From an uncultured Acidobacteriota bacterium (GTDB lineage: Bacteria; Acidobacteriota; Vicinamibacteria; Vicinamibacterales; SCN-69-37): DNA of 12,079 nt. The position numbers and the translations under genes were made by a program. This document shows positions 6,093 to 12,079 of this stretch, one piece after another. The notes beneath the pieces are model-generated. The model had not been told where the DNA came from. It ran no database searches and was given only the letters and a program-made list of their open reading frames with translations. Within the stretch, counting starts at the first letter, position 1, and each line of letters opens with the position of its first letter. The DNA lies in the NCBI GenBank assembly GCA_937880585.1, contig CALFMR010000480.1, positions 1 to 12,079 on the forward strand. The letters run 5' to 3'.

Positions 6093-6581
6093 GTGCCGAT
6101 TCCGGCCCCACGTGGCCCGCGAACGACCCGCCCCGCGGCCGGTTGGCGGCCGGCGGCCTGCGCCGCCGCGTTCGCCCTGTTGATGAACTGCAGCGCGACG
6201 GCGGTCAGCGCACAGACCGGCAGACAGAACGCCGCATCGTCGTCGACCGCGTCGGCGAGCGTGCAACGCCCGGTTCCAGCGGCGTCCAGCCCACCGCGTG
6301 CCGATCCGCCAGCCGCATCACGTGGCGTTGAACCCTCGCAGGACGTCGACCGCGTCCGCGCCGCGCTCTCGCGCAAACCGACGATGAACCTGGATGCCGA
6401 CCGCCTGCGCTTCTACGTCGAGATCGCGACCAAGCGGCCGACGTTTTCCGAGTTCGCCAAGGACTACGACTTCGTCAACGGCGCGGCCAAGGGCGGCGAT
6501 CCGATGTCCCACCAGGAGTTCCTGGATCTCGTCACACCGAAAGAGCTCCGCCACACCGGCGGCCTCGTGCTGAGCTGGTAA
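6093..6581 (+). CDS. Small secreted protein of unknown function
   Basis: From a GTG start the 162-residue product has an Arg-containing N-terminus, a hydrophobic core (AACAAAFALLMNC, 21-33) and a likely signal peptidase site after Ala-Val-Ser-Ala (37-40). The cysteine at 33 is not in a proper lipobox. Residues 41-82 are Ala/Ser/Pro-rich and probably an unstructured linker. Residues 83-162 look folded: VDRVRAALSRKPTMNLDADRL, then FYVEIATKRPTFSEFAKDYDFVNGA, a Gly-Asp-containing turn and HQEFLDLVTPKEL. I do not recognise this domain; the composition and helix pattern suggest a conserved lineage-specific periplasmic domain. The gene is divergent from the glycosyltransferase cassette and convergent with the ADOP permease, so it is probably a single-gene unit. 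The GTG start is favoured by the signal peptide placement and the upstream TAGAGT. Confidence 0.7.
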   Translation: MPIPAPRGPRTTRPAAGWRPAACAAAFALLMNCSATAVSAQTGRQNAASSSTASASVQRPVPAASSPPRADPPAASRGVEPSQDVDRVRAALSRKPTMNLDADRLRFYVEIATKRPTFSEFAKDYDFVNGAAKGGDPMSHQEFLDLVTPKELRHTGGLVLSW

Positions 6582-6617
6582 CGCGAAGGCGCCAGCGGGG
6601 TCTCACGCGAAGGCGCG
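6581..6617. repeat. Intergenic repeat, inverted copy of the 9983-10028 element
   Basis: The 59-bp gap between the convergent secreted-protein and ADOP genes is mostly repeat. ACGCGAAGGCGC occurs at 6581-6592 (its first base is the last base of the stop codon) and again at 6605-6616, a 24-bp period. The stretch 6598-6617 is the exact reverse complement of 9983-10002 (20 of 20), between the two repair genes. The rest of the gap, 6618-6640, shows no clear signal and no terminator hairpin with a T-run was seen. Confidence 0.75.
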
Positions 6618-6640
6618 GCGATCGCGAAGAGAGCTTCAAT

Positions 6641-9115
6641 TCACTCTGCGCGCAGCGCGGTCAGGGGGTCGATCCGCGTCGCTCGTCGCGCGGGCAGGAC
6701 GCACGCCGCGGCGCCGACGACGAGCAGGACGATGACGACAGCAGCGAACGTCCACGGGTCGGTGGCGCTCACGCCGTAGATCTGATTGGTCATCAGCCGC
6801 GACAGCGCGTAACTCGCCAGGGCACCGCAGACGACGCCGACGAGCACCGGCCGCAGGCCTTTCCACAGCACCATGCGCAGCACACCGCGCGGTTCCGCGC
6901 CGAGCGCGATCCGGATGCCGATGTCGCGTGTCTGCAGCGACACGTTGTACGCCATGACGCTAAACACGCCGATGGCCGCGAGCACGAGGCCGATCACGGC
7001 GAACGTCCCGAGCAGGCCGAAGCCGAATTCCGGCGCGGCGAATGCGTCGCGATGGACGAGGTCGTCGAGCGTCGAGACGCTCATGAGCGCAACGCCGCGG
7101 TCCACGGTCCAAATCGCCTGTTCGATGCGGTGTTGCAGGGAGAGCGGGTTGACGCCGGCCTTCACGACCAGCGCGCCCGTCGAGAACGGCGCCGCCGTGT
7201 ACGGCAGGAACACCTCGGGCTGCGCATCGCGTTCGAGCCCGCCCGCGCGCGTGTCGCCGACGACGCCGACGATGTCGAAGAGGACGGGCGATGGCGGACC
7301 TGGCGCGCTGCCCTGGCTCATCGCGCGATCGAACGCGGGAAACGACATGGGCCGCCCGACCGGATTCGTGTTGCCGAAGAACTGGCGCATGAACGCGCCG
7401 TTGACGATGGCCACGTGGTGGGCGCCATCCACGTCGGAGGCTTCGAACAGACGTCCGGCGGTGAGCGGCAGACCGACCGCGCGGAAGTACGCGTCGTTGA
7501 CGAGCTCGAGCGATGACTGGTGCGGCGCCGTCGACGGGGCACCCGGAACGGCGACGGGTAGGACGGCGAACCCTTCGAGCGGAAACGCGATCGACGGCGA
7601 CACGGCGAGCACGCCCGGGATCGTGCTCACGCGCTCGACGACCTGACGCACGAACTGGACGCGTTCGGCGGGGGTCGCGCGCTGGTTCTGAGGAAACGAG
7701 AAGCGGCCGACGAGCACGTTCGTCGTGTCGATTCCCGGATCGATGTTCTGGAGCGCGACAAGCGTCCGCATCATCAAGCCCGCGCCGACGAGCAGGACGA
7801 TGGCGAGCGTCACCTGGATGGTGACGAAGATCGTGCGCAGCCGCCCGTGTCCGGATGACAGACCGACGCCTTTGCCCGATCCGGCGAGCCGCTGGCCGAG
7901 GTTGCCGCGTGCCGCGCGAAGCGCCGGCGCGATCCCGCACACGATCGTCGTCAGGATCGTGACGGCGATCGTCGCCCAGAAGGCTTGCGTGCTGAAGCGG
8001 ATGGCCATGCCCGCCGGCAGCAAATCGGCCGGGATGGCGGCTCGGGCCCACTGCAATCCGACGAAGGCGAGCGCGCCGCCGACGAGCGTGCCGGCCACGG
8101 CCAGCACGAAGCTTTCGGCGAGCAGCAGGTGCATCAGCCGCACGCGAGACGAGCCGAGGCTCGCGCGCAGGGCGAGCTCCGTCTCGCGGGCCGCGGCACG
8201 CGCGAGCAGCAGGTTTGCGACGTTGCTGCACGCGATGAGGAGCAGCATCAGGACGGCGCCGATGAGGATGTAGACCATCTGCTGCAGGCTCTCCGCCGTG
8301 TACGCGTCGGCGAGGCTCACGACCGAGATGGTGAAGTTCTTCGGATAGCGCGTCGGGTGCAGGCGCGCTTCGTTGTGCGCGATGACGTCGACGTTGGCGG
8401 CCGCCTGCGCCTTGGTGACGCCGGGCCTCAGGCGCGCGTACGTCCAGACGTCGAGCGGCTGGTTGGTGGGTCCGCCGACGATCGCCTCGGTGAGATCGGG
8501 CGTGATGGTCGTCGGAAAGAAGACGTCCGCGTTGTGGAGCAACACGCGCGGCGGCAGGATGGCGATGAGCGTACGGAACGTGCCGTTCAGCTCGAGCGTC
8601 ATGCCGAGCACTTTCGGATCCCGATTGAAACGCTCGTTCCACATCCGGTCGCTCATGAGGAATGTCGGTGGCGCGTTGGCCGCGCCGTCGGCATCGGTCA
8701 TGTCGCGGCCGAGGACGGGCTTCACGCCGAGCACGCGCAGCGCGTGCGGATCGATAATGGCGCCGCGCACGCGGTACGTGCCGTTGTCGAGTCGGTAGAG
8801 GACCTCCATGCTCGCGCCGCCGAGCACTTCGGTGAAGACCTGGTTCTGGGCGCGATAGTCGAGGAACTCCTCGACCGGATACCACGCCGATCGCCCGGGC
8901 CGTTCCGCGGCCGTGATGTAGAAGTGCACGACGCGGCCGGGATCCTTGTACGGCAGCGTATTGACGAACACGCTGTAAGCGACGCTGAAGATGACGGTCG
9001 CCGACCCGATGCCGAGCGAGAGCGCCACGAGTGCGAGCACGACCGACGTGCGATCGCGGAGCAGACTCCTGACCGCATGCCGCAGATCACGCCCGATCCA
9101 GCCCAGGCCGTTCAT
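6641..9115 (-). CDS. ADOP family ABC-type permease (duplicated MacB/FtsX)
   Basis: The 824-residue protein has the ADOP layout of two MacB_PCD-FtsX units. Unit one: membrane helix 24-50, extracytoplasmic domain about 55-275, helices about 280-303, 330-360 and 377-398. Unit two: helix 429-450, extracytoplasmic domain about 455-690, helices about 695-725, 750-772 and 787-808. Family landmarks include CSNVANLLLARAAARETELALRASLG (296-321), RDIGIRIALGA (730-740) and the ending ARRATRIDPLTALRAE. MacB relatives couple ATP hydrolysis to work on envelope substrates; ADOPs are called orphan because no ATPase is encoded beside them, and none is here. A strong GAGGAGG 6 nt before the ATG at 9115 fixes the start; an upstream in-frame ATG (9313) adds 66 residues unlike the family. 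A PadR regulator, common before ADOPs, is absent; the next gene upstream is ogt. Substrate unknown. Confidence 0.96.
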   Translation of the reverse strand: MNGLGWIGRDLRHAVRSLLRDRTSVVLALVALSLGIGSATVIFSVAYSVFVNTLPYKDPGRVVHFYITAAERPGRSAWYPVEEFLDYRAQNQVFTEVLGGASMEVLYRLDNGTYRVRGAIIDPHALRVLGVKPVLGRDMTDADGAANAPPTFLMSDRMWNERFNRDPKVLGMTLELNGTFRTLIAILPPRVLLHNADVFFPTTITPDLTEAIVGGPTNQPLDVWTYARLRPGVTKAQAAANVDVIAHNEARLHPTRYPKNFTISVVSLADAYTAESLQQMVYILIGAVLMLLLIACSNVANLLLARAAARETELALRASLGSSRVRLMHLLLAESFVLAVAGTLVGGALAFVGLQWARAAIPADLLPAGMAIRFSTQAFWATIAVTILTTIVCGIAPALRAARGNLGQRLAGSGKGVGLSSGHGRLRTIFVTIQVTLAIVLLVGAGLMMRTLVALQNIDPGIDTTNVLVGRFSFPQNQRATPAERVQFVRQVVERVSTIPGVLAVSPSIAFPLEGFAVLPVAVPGAPSTAPHQSSLELVNDAYFRAVGLPLTAGRLFEASDVDGAHHVAIVNGAFMRQFFGNTNPVGRPMSFPAFDRAMSQGSAPGPPSPVLFDIVGVVGDTRAGGLERDAQPEVFLPYTAAPFSTGALVVKAGVNPLSLQHRIEQAIWTVDRGVALMSVSTLDDLVHRDAFAAPEFGFGLLGTFAVIGLVLAAIGVFSVMAYNVSLQTRDIGIRIALGAEPRGVLRMVLWKGLRPVLVGVVCGALASYALSRLMTNQIYGVSATDPWTFAAVVIVLLVVGAAACVLPARRATRIDPLTALRAE

Positions 9116-9334
9116 GGACGCCCTCCTCGGGGGAAACGACGAGCCGACGTTCGCGCGGGTGATGTGGCCCAGAGGATAGACGATCCGGGTGAGACAAAAG
9201 TAGAGATGACACCGCGAGGCCCCGAACGGAGTGAGGGCGCCGAGCAACCAAGAGAAGTCCGCGACAAAGGAGCGGCGCTGAGCGGGCGAGCGGGGGTGGG
9301 GCCCCGCGAGCAAGGAAAGAAAGATGACTCGCGA
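9116..9334. other. 219-bp gap between ADOP and ogt
   Basis: The ADOP-proximal end holds its ribosome binding site (9122-9128) and presumably its promoter; the minus strand has TATCCT and TTGTCT hexamers in the 9170-9200 area but their spacing is only 13 bp, so no promoter is called. The part from about 9205 to 9330 is rich in G and A on the plus strand and includes GGGGCCCC (9298-9305) inside a CGGGG...CCCCG dyad. It has no convincing gene on either strand and looks like the kind of intergenic sequence that recurs in these genomes, though only one copy is in the window. Confidence 0.4.
9122..9128 (-). promoter_or_regulatory. Ribosome binding site of the ADOP gene
   Basis: On the minus strand GAGGAGG is followed after 6 nt by the ATG at 9115. 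This decides the start, removing 66 non-homologous residues that an upstream ATG would add. Confidence 0.9.
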
Positions 9335-9889
9335 CTATCCGGGCCCTAGGCGCGTCGGCGCACGCAGCCGCGCGCCTTCGAAGGCCAGGAGGCGCGCCTT
9401 CGTGTCGAGACCAGCGGCGAAGCCGGTAAGGCTGCCGGTCGATCCGATGACGCGATGGCAGGGCGTGACGATCGAGATCGGATTGCGGCCATTGGCCGCG
9501 CCAACGGCCCGCACGGCTCGCGGCTGGCCGATTTGCTCGGCGATCTCGGCATAGGACCGGGTCTCGCCGAACGGAATCGTCCGAAGCGCGTCCCACACTT
9601 TCAACTGGAATGGCGTGCCGGTCACGTCGAGCGGCAGCGCGAACGTCGTGCGCCGGCCGGCGAAGTATTCCTGGAGCTGGCGCATGGCTTCCGCGATGAT
9701 CGGGTGCGCGGGATCTTCGCGCTGATCATCGGCCGGCATGAAAGGCAGATCTTCTCCGTCCCAAAGGACGCCCGCCAGGCCCTTGTCGCTCGCGATGATG
9801 GTGAGCCGGCCGACCGGCGAATCCATCCGCGCGTAAACGTAGTCCGTCGGCGTCGTATGCCGATCGCCGACTGTGATGCTCTTTCTCAT
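9335..9889 (-). CDS. ogt: Methylated-DNA--protein-cysteine methyltransferase (Ogt)
   Basis: The 184-residue protein transfers the methyl group of O6-methylguanine (and O4-methylthymine) in DNA to its own cysteine in a suicide reaction. The acceptor motif Pro-Cys-His-Arg-Val is at 143-147 with Cys144 as acceptor. The DNA-binding helix-turn-helix precedes it: FQLKVWDALRTIPFGETRSYAEIAEQIG (94-121), then RAVRAVGAANGRNPISIV with the arginine finger near 127. The N-terminal ribonuclease-H-like domain spans about 15-88 (SPVGRLTIIASDKGLAGVLW). Length is close to E. coli Ogt. I chose the ATG at 9889 because GGAGA (9900-9896) lies 6 nt upstream and family homology begins soon after; the further upstream frame passes through a hairpin. 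It diverges from the Ada-AlkA gene, suggesting shared control in response to alkylation. It lacks Ada's phosphotriester domain, which the neighbour supplies. Confidence 0.96.
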   Translation of the reverse strand: MRKSITVGDRHTTPTDYVYARMDSPVGRLTIIASDKGLAGVLWDGEDLPFMPADDQREDPAHPIIAEAMRQLQEYFAGRRTTFALPLDVTGTPFQLKVWDALRTIPFGETRSYAEIAEQIGQPRAVRAVGAANGRNPISIVTPCHRVIGSTGSLTGFAAGLDTKARLLAFEGARLRAPTRLGPG

Positions 9890-9931
9890 GTTTCGTCTCC
9901 AACGATAACGCCTGAACCGATAGTTTTCGAT

Positions 9932-9953
9932 CCCTGGGCCTGAAGGCCCAGGG
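9932..9953. repeat. Perfect 9-bp stem, 4-nt loop hairpin between divergent genes
   Basis: CCCTGGGCC (9932-9940) and GGCCCAGGG (9945-9953) pair perfectly around TGAA. There is no T-run, and both flanking genes read away from it, so transcription termination is an unlikely role. It may be a REP-like palindromic element, or a structure in the 5' leader of ogt, which starts 43 nt away on the minus strand. Confidence 0.7.
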
Positions 9954-9970
9954 CTCCACAAATCTGTGTC

Positions 9971-10032
9971 CCTTCGCGCCTTCGCGCCTTCGCGTGAGAC
10001 CCGATCTTCGCGTCTTCGCGTGAGACCCGCTC
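9971..10032. repeat. Tandem 26-bp repeat, related inverted copy at 6581-6617
   Basis: Two direct copies, 9981-10006 and 10007-10032, agree at 24 of 26 positions. They are preceded by a shorter CCTTCGCGCC piece (9971-9980), so short TTCGCG blocks recur. The core CGCGCCTTCGCGTGAGACCC (9983-10002) is found exactly, in inverted orientation, at 6598-6617. The array fills most of the gap between the divergent repair genes and lies 34 nt before the Ada-AlkA start, so promoter sequence there must overlap or flank it. It encodes nothing. Confidence 0.8.
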
Positions 10033-10065
10033 GCCGCTTTCGGACGTCGAGTCCGTCGCGCTCCC

Positions 10066-11598
10066 ATGTCCGAAAATGGCTGGTCGCGACGCGTCGGCGG
10101 TCGTATCGTGGAGGACGTGGTCGCCGACGATCGCCGGTTCTATCGGGCTCTGGCCGCGCGCGATGCGCGTTTCGACGGGGTCTTCTTCGTCGGCGTCACG
10201 TCGACCGGCGTGTACTGCCGGCCGATCTGCCCCGCGCGCACGCCCAAATCGTCGAACTGCCGCTTCTTCACGACGCCGGCCGAAGCCGAGCAGGCCGGCT
10301 TCCGTCCGTGCCTGCGCTGCCGTCCCGAGCTCGCCCCCGGCAGTGCGCCCGTCGACGACGCGGCGCGGATTGCGGCGCTGATGGTTGAACGGCTGGAGAC
10401 GACGGGCGCGGATGAACGACGCGGATTGGAGGCCATTGCCGACGAGTTCGAGCTCAGCGCGCGACAGATCCGGCGCATCGTGCGCCAGGAGCTGGGCGTG
10501 CCGCCGATCCAGCTCCTGCTCACGCGCCGGCTGCTCCTCGCCAAACAGCTTTTAACCGAGACGACGCTGCCGATCACCGAGATCGCCTTCGCCAGCGGAT
10601 TCGCGAGTCTGCGCCGTTTCAATGACGCCTTCACGCGACGCTACCGGATGCCGCCGACGCGGCTGCGAAGGCACGCCGCCGACCGTGCCGACGCCGCACC
10701 TGACGGCGGAACGCTGACGTTGCGTCTGGCCTATCGCCCGCCGTACGACTGGCCCGGCATCCTTGACTTTCTTCGCGCGCGTGCCTTCGCCGGCGTCGAG
10801 CACGTGACGGACTCCGCGTACGCGCGGACCGTGCGGATCGGCGCGTCGACTGGATGGCTGCGTGTAACCCACGCACGCGCCCAGCACGCGGTGATCGTCG
10901 AACTGCCGTCACACCTCGCGCCCGCGCTGCCCGCCGTGCTGCGGCGCGTGCGTGCGCTGTTCGATCTGGACGCGCGGCCTGACGTCATCGCGCGGCACCT
11001 GCGGCGCGATGCGCGTCTCGCAGCCGGCGTCCGCGCGACGCCTGGCCTTCGCGTCCCGGGCGCGTTCAACGGATTCGAGCTCGGCGTGCGCGCGATCCTC
11101 GGGCAGCAGGTAACCGTGAAAGGCGCCACGACGCTGTGCGGCCGATTGGCGCAGGACTTCGGCGATCCGATCATCACGCCGTTCGCCGACCTGTGCCGCC
11201 TCTCGCCGACATCGGATCGCCTCGCCACTGCCCGCGTCACCGATATCGCCCGCCACGGCATCGTCGGCGCGCGAGCGCGAAGTCTCGTCGCGTTGGCGAA
11301 GGCGCACGTGTCTGGCGCGATCGATCTCGATCGTCGCGACGCGCCTCGTCCCGACGACGTGATCAGCCGTCTCCTCGACGTGCCGGGCATCGGGCCGTGG
11401 ACGGCGCAGTACATCGCGATGCGCGCGCTCGCCTGGCCGGACGCGTTTCCCAAAGAAGATGTCGCCGTGCGTCGCGAGCTCGGCAACGCGACGGCCACGG
11501 AAGCCGACACGCTCGCCGAGTCGTGGCGGCCGTGGCGGAGCTATGCCGTCATGCACCTGTGGCGAATGGCCGCCGCGCGGGCCGCGTCTGTCGGATAA
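10066..11598 (+). CDS. alkA: Ada-AlkA fusion: phosphotriester sensor, AraC regulator and 3-methyladenine DNA glycosylase
   Basis: The 510-residue protein has four parts. Residues about 20-95: Ada metal-binding domain with GVYCRPIC (Cys51, Cys55) and PCLRC (Cys82, Cys85) as zinc ligands, Cys51 being the expected acceptor of methyl from DNA phosphotriesters. Residues about 118-205: AraC-type double helix-turn-helix (LEAIADEFELSARQIRRIV and ITEIAFASGFASLRRFNDAF). Residues about 215-325: AlkA N-terminal domain. Residues about 335-505: HhH-GPD glycosylase with hairpin LLDVPGIGPWTAQYIAMRA (436-454) and likely catalytic Asp465 in FPKEDVAVRR. It should sense methylation, activate repair genes and excise alkylated bases. 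Ada's own C-terminal methyltransferase is missing and is provided by the divergent ogt. The start is uncertain: no Shine-Dalgarno precedes the ATG at 10066, homology begins near residue 20, and GTG codons at 10108 or 10117 are alternatives. A CGGAC...GTCCG dyad lies at 10041-10055. Confidence 0.95.
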   Translation: MSENGWSRRVGGRIVEDVVADDRRFYRALAARDARFDGVFFVGVTSTGVYCRPICPARTPKSSNCRFFTTPAEAEQAGFRPCLRCRPELAPGSAPVDDAARIAALMVERLETTGADERRGLEAIADEFELSARQIRRIVRQELGVPPIQLLLTRRLLLAKQLLTETTLPITEIAFASGFASLRRFNDAFTRRYRMPPTRLRRHAADRADAAPDGGTLTLRLAYRPPYDWPGILDFLRARAFAGVEHVTDSAYARTVRIGASTGWLRVTHARAQHAVIVELPSHLAPALPAVLRRVRALFDLDARPDVIARHLRRDARLAAGVRATPGLRVPGAFNGFELGVRAILGQQVTVKGATTLCGRLAQDFGDPIITPFADLCRLSPTSDRLATARVTDIARHGIVGARARSLVALAKAHVSGAIDLDRRDAPRPDDVISRLLDVPGIGPWTAQYIAMRALAWPDAFPKEDVAVRRELGNATATEADTLAESWRPWRSYAVMHLWRMAAARAASVG

Positions 11599-11650
11599 TC
11601 GGATCTTCCGGCGTCGTTCCTGCCAGCGCGCCGCCGGTCCGAGGCCGGAG

Positions 11651-12079
11651 ATGTCTGACCGCCCGTCCGCGTGGCCCACGGTGCGACCGCTGGCCGTGGC
11701 CGCACTGCTTACCGCATCCGCGCTGGCCACGACCCGCGCGGCCGATCCCTCGCTCGACGCCACCTGGCGAAGCGCGTCGCTCGTCGTCGACGGCTCGACC
11801 GCCGACTGGCCGGCGCTGCAACGCGTCGACAACGGCCCGATGGTCGGCGTCGCCAACGACAACGACGCCGTCTATCTCGCCGTCGCCTCGAACGATCCGA
11901 CGATTCGCCAGCAGCTCGCGACCGGGCTCGTCGTCTGGTTCGATCCAAGCGAGCGGCAGGCGCAGACGTTCGGCGTCCGGCTCGAAGGTCTCGCCGCCGA
12001 GCCGCTGCCAGGCGCGACGCCAACGGCTGCCGTGGGCGACAGCTTGGCCGCCGCACCCGCGCCGCACGCGCTCGATTCG
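11651..12079 (+). CDS. Exported protein with possible CBM9/DOMON-like domain, cut by window end
   Basis: The frame from ATG 11651 stays open for 143 codons to the edge. Residues 1-31 form a signal peptide (VRPLAVAALLTASALATTRAA, cleavage likely after Ala-Ala at 30-31). The mature part begins with DATWRSASLVVDGSTADW, then DNDAVYLAVASNDP and LATGLVVWFDPSERQAQTFGVRL. The pattern of Asp-x-x-Trp, a strand ending in YLAV, then a Gly-Leu-x-x-Trp-Phe-Asp turn and a Phe-Gly-Val strand resembles CBM9-like beta-sandwich proteins that are common and uncharacterised in Acidobacteriota. GAGG (11641-11644) lies 6 nt before the ATG. It follows the Ada-AlkA gene by 52 bp on the same strand, but an envelope protein has no obvious link to DNA repair. 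Full length and C-terminal domains are unknown. Confidence 0.75.
   Translation, partial: MSDRPSAWPTVRPLAVAALLTASALATTRAADPSLDATWRSASLVVDGSTADWPALQRVDNGPMVGVANDNDAVYLAVASNDPTIRQQLATGLVVWFDPSERQAQTFGVRLEGLAAEPLPGATPTAAVGDSLAAAPAPHALDS

Noticed and set aside
7985..9349. A 454-codon open frame on the plus strand across most of the ADOP gene
   Set aside because: It is wholly antisense to a gene with clear family motifs, reads as Arg/Asp/Val/His-rich sequence with no family pattern, and is the expected by-product of GC-rich codon use.
9324..9554. A 76-codon plus-strand frame preceded by AAGGAAAGAAAG, resembling a ribosome binding site
   Set aside because: It lies antisense to the ogt 3' end, is Arg/Pro/Ala-rich, and has no recognisable domain; the purine run is part of a broadly GA-rich gap.
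9932..9953. Hairpin as a transcription terminator
   Set aside because: Both flanking genes read away from it and no T-run follows, so it is listed as a repeat/palindrome instead.
11594..11599. GATAAT as a -10 element for the last gene
   Set aside because: It overlaps the Ada-AlkA stop codon, has no recognisable -35, and lies 51 nt from the start; too weak to call.

Overview
The window is GC-rich (about two-thirds G+C or more in the stretches I counted), densely coding, and carries an ADOP-type duplicated FtsX permease, a family typical of Acidobacteriota. Together with the other family types this suggests a soil-type Acidobacteriota bacterium, probably the Vicinamibacteria lineage. That placement is an inference from gene content; no rRNA or other marker gene is present.

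Layout. (1) 1-605: a leftward MarR-type regulator with a near-ideal sigma70 promoter that has a palindromic operator in its spacer, followed by the first codons of a leftward gene that leaves the window. (2) 606-3238: a tightly coupled rightward operon of four genes: a DUF5655/zinc-knuckle protein, a YCII/DGPF protein, an ECF42-type sigma factor with its long C-terminal extension, and a PhnB/VOC protein of clearly lower G+C. (3) 3311-4138: an exported lectin-like (DUF1349-type) protein, whose stop overlaps tail-to-tail with (4) a leftward two-gene membrane cassette, 4135-5981, made of a small single-pass protein and a GT-C glycosyltransferase. (5) 6093-6581: a small secreted protein of unknown function, convergent with (6) the ADOP permease 6641-9115. 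(7) 9335-11598: a divergent alkylation-repair pair, Ogt methyltransferase leftward and an Ada-AlkA fusion rightward. (8) 11651-end: an exported protein cut by the window edge.

How the genes work together. The sigma factor and DGPF protein form the standard ECF42 pairing, here extended on both sides. Ogt and the Ada-AlkA fusion together cover the functions of the E. coli adaptive response (phosphotriester sensing, 3-methyladenine excision, O6-methylguanine reversal). The MarR protein probably represses itself and the gene after it.

Non-coding structure. Three genes have a TANNNT hexamer exactly 6 nt before the start codon and no Shine-Dalgarno sequence, pointing to leaderless mRNAs; other genes have strong Shine-Dalgarno sequences. 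A 20-bp repeat occurs in inverted orientation in two intergenic gaps, 6598-6617 and 9983-10002, and looks like a dispersed repeat family. A perfect 9-bp hairpin lies between the divergent repair genes. I saw no tRNA, rRNA, CRISPR array or insertion sequence. I found no obviously new multi-gene defence or metabolic system; the most novel-looking points are the regulatory architecture and the repeats.
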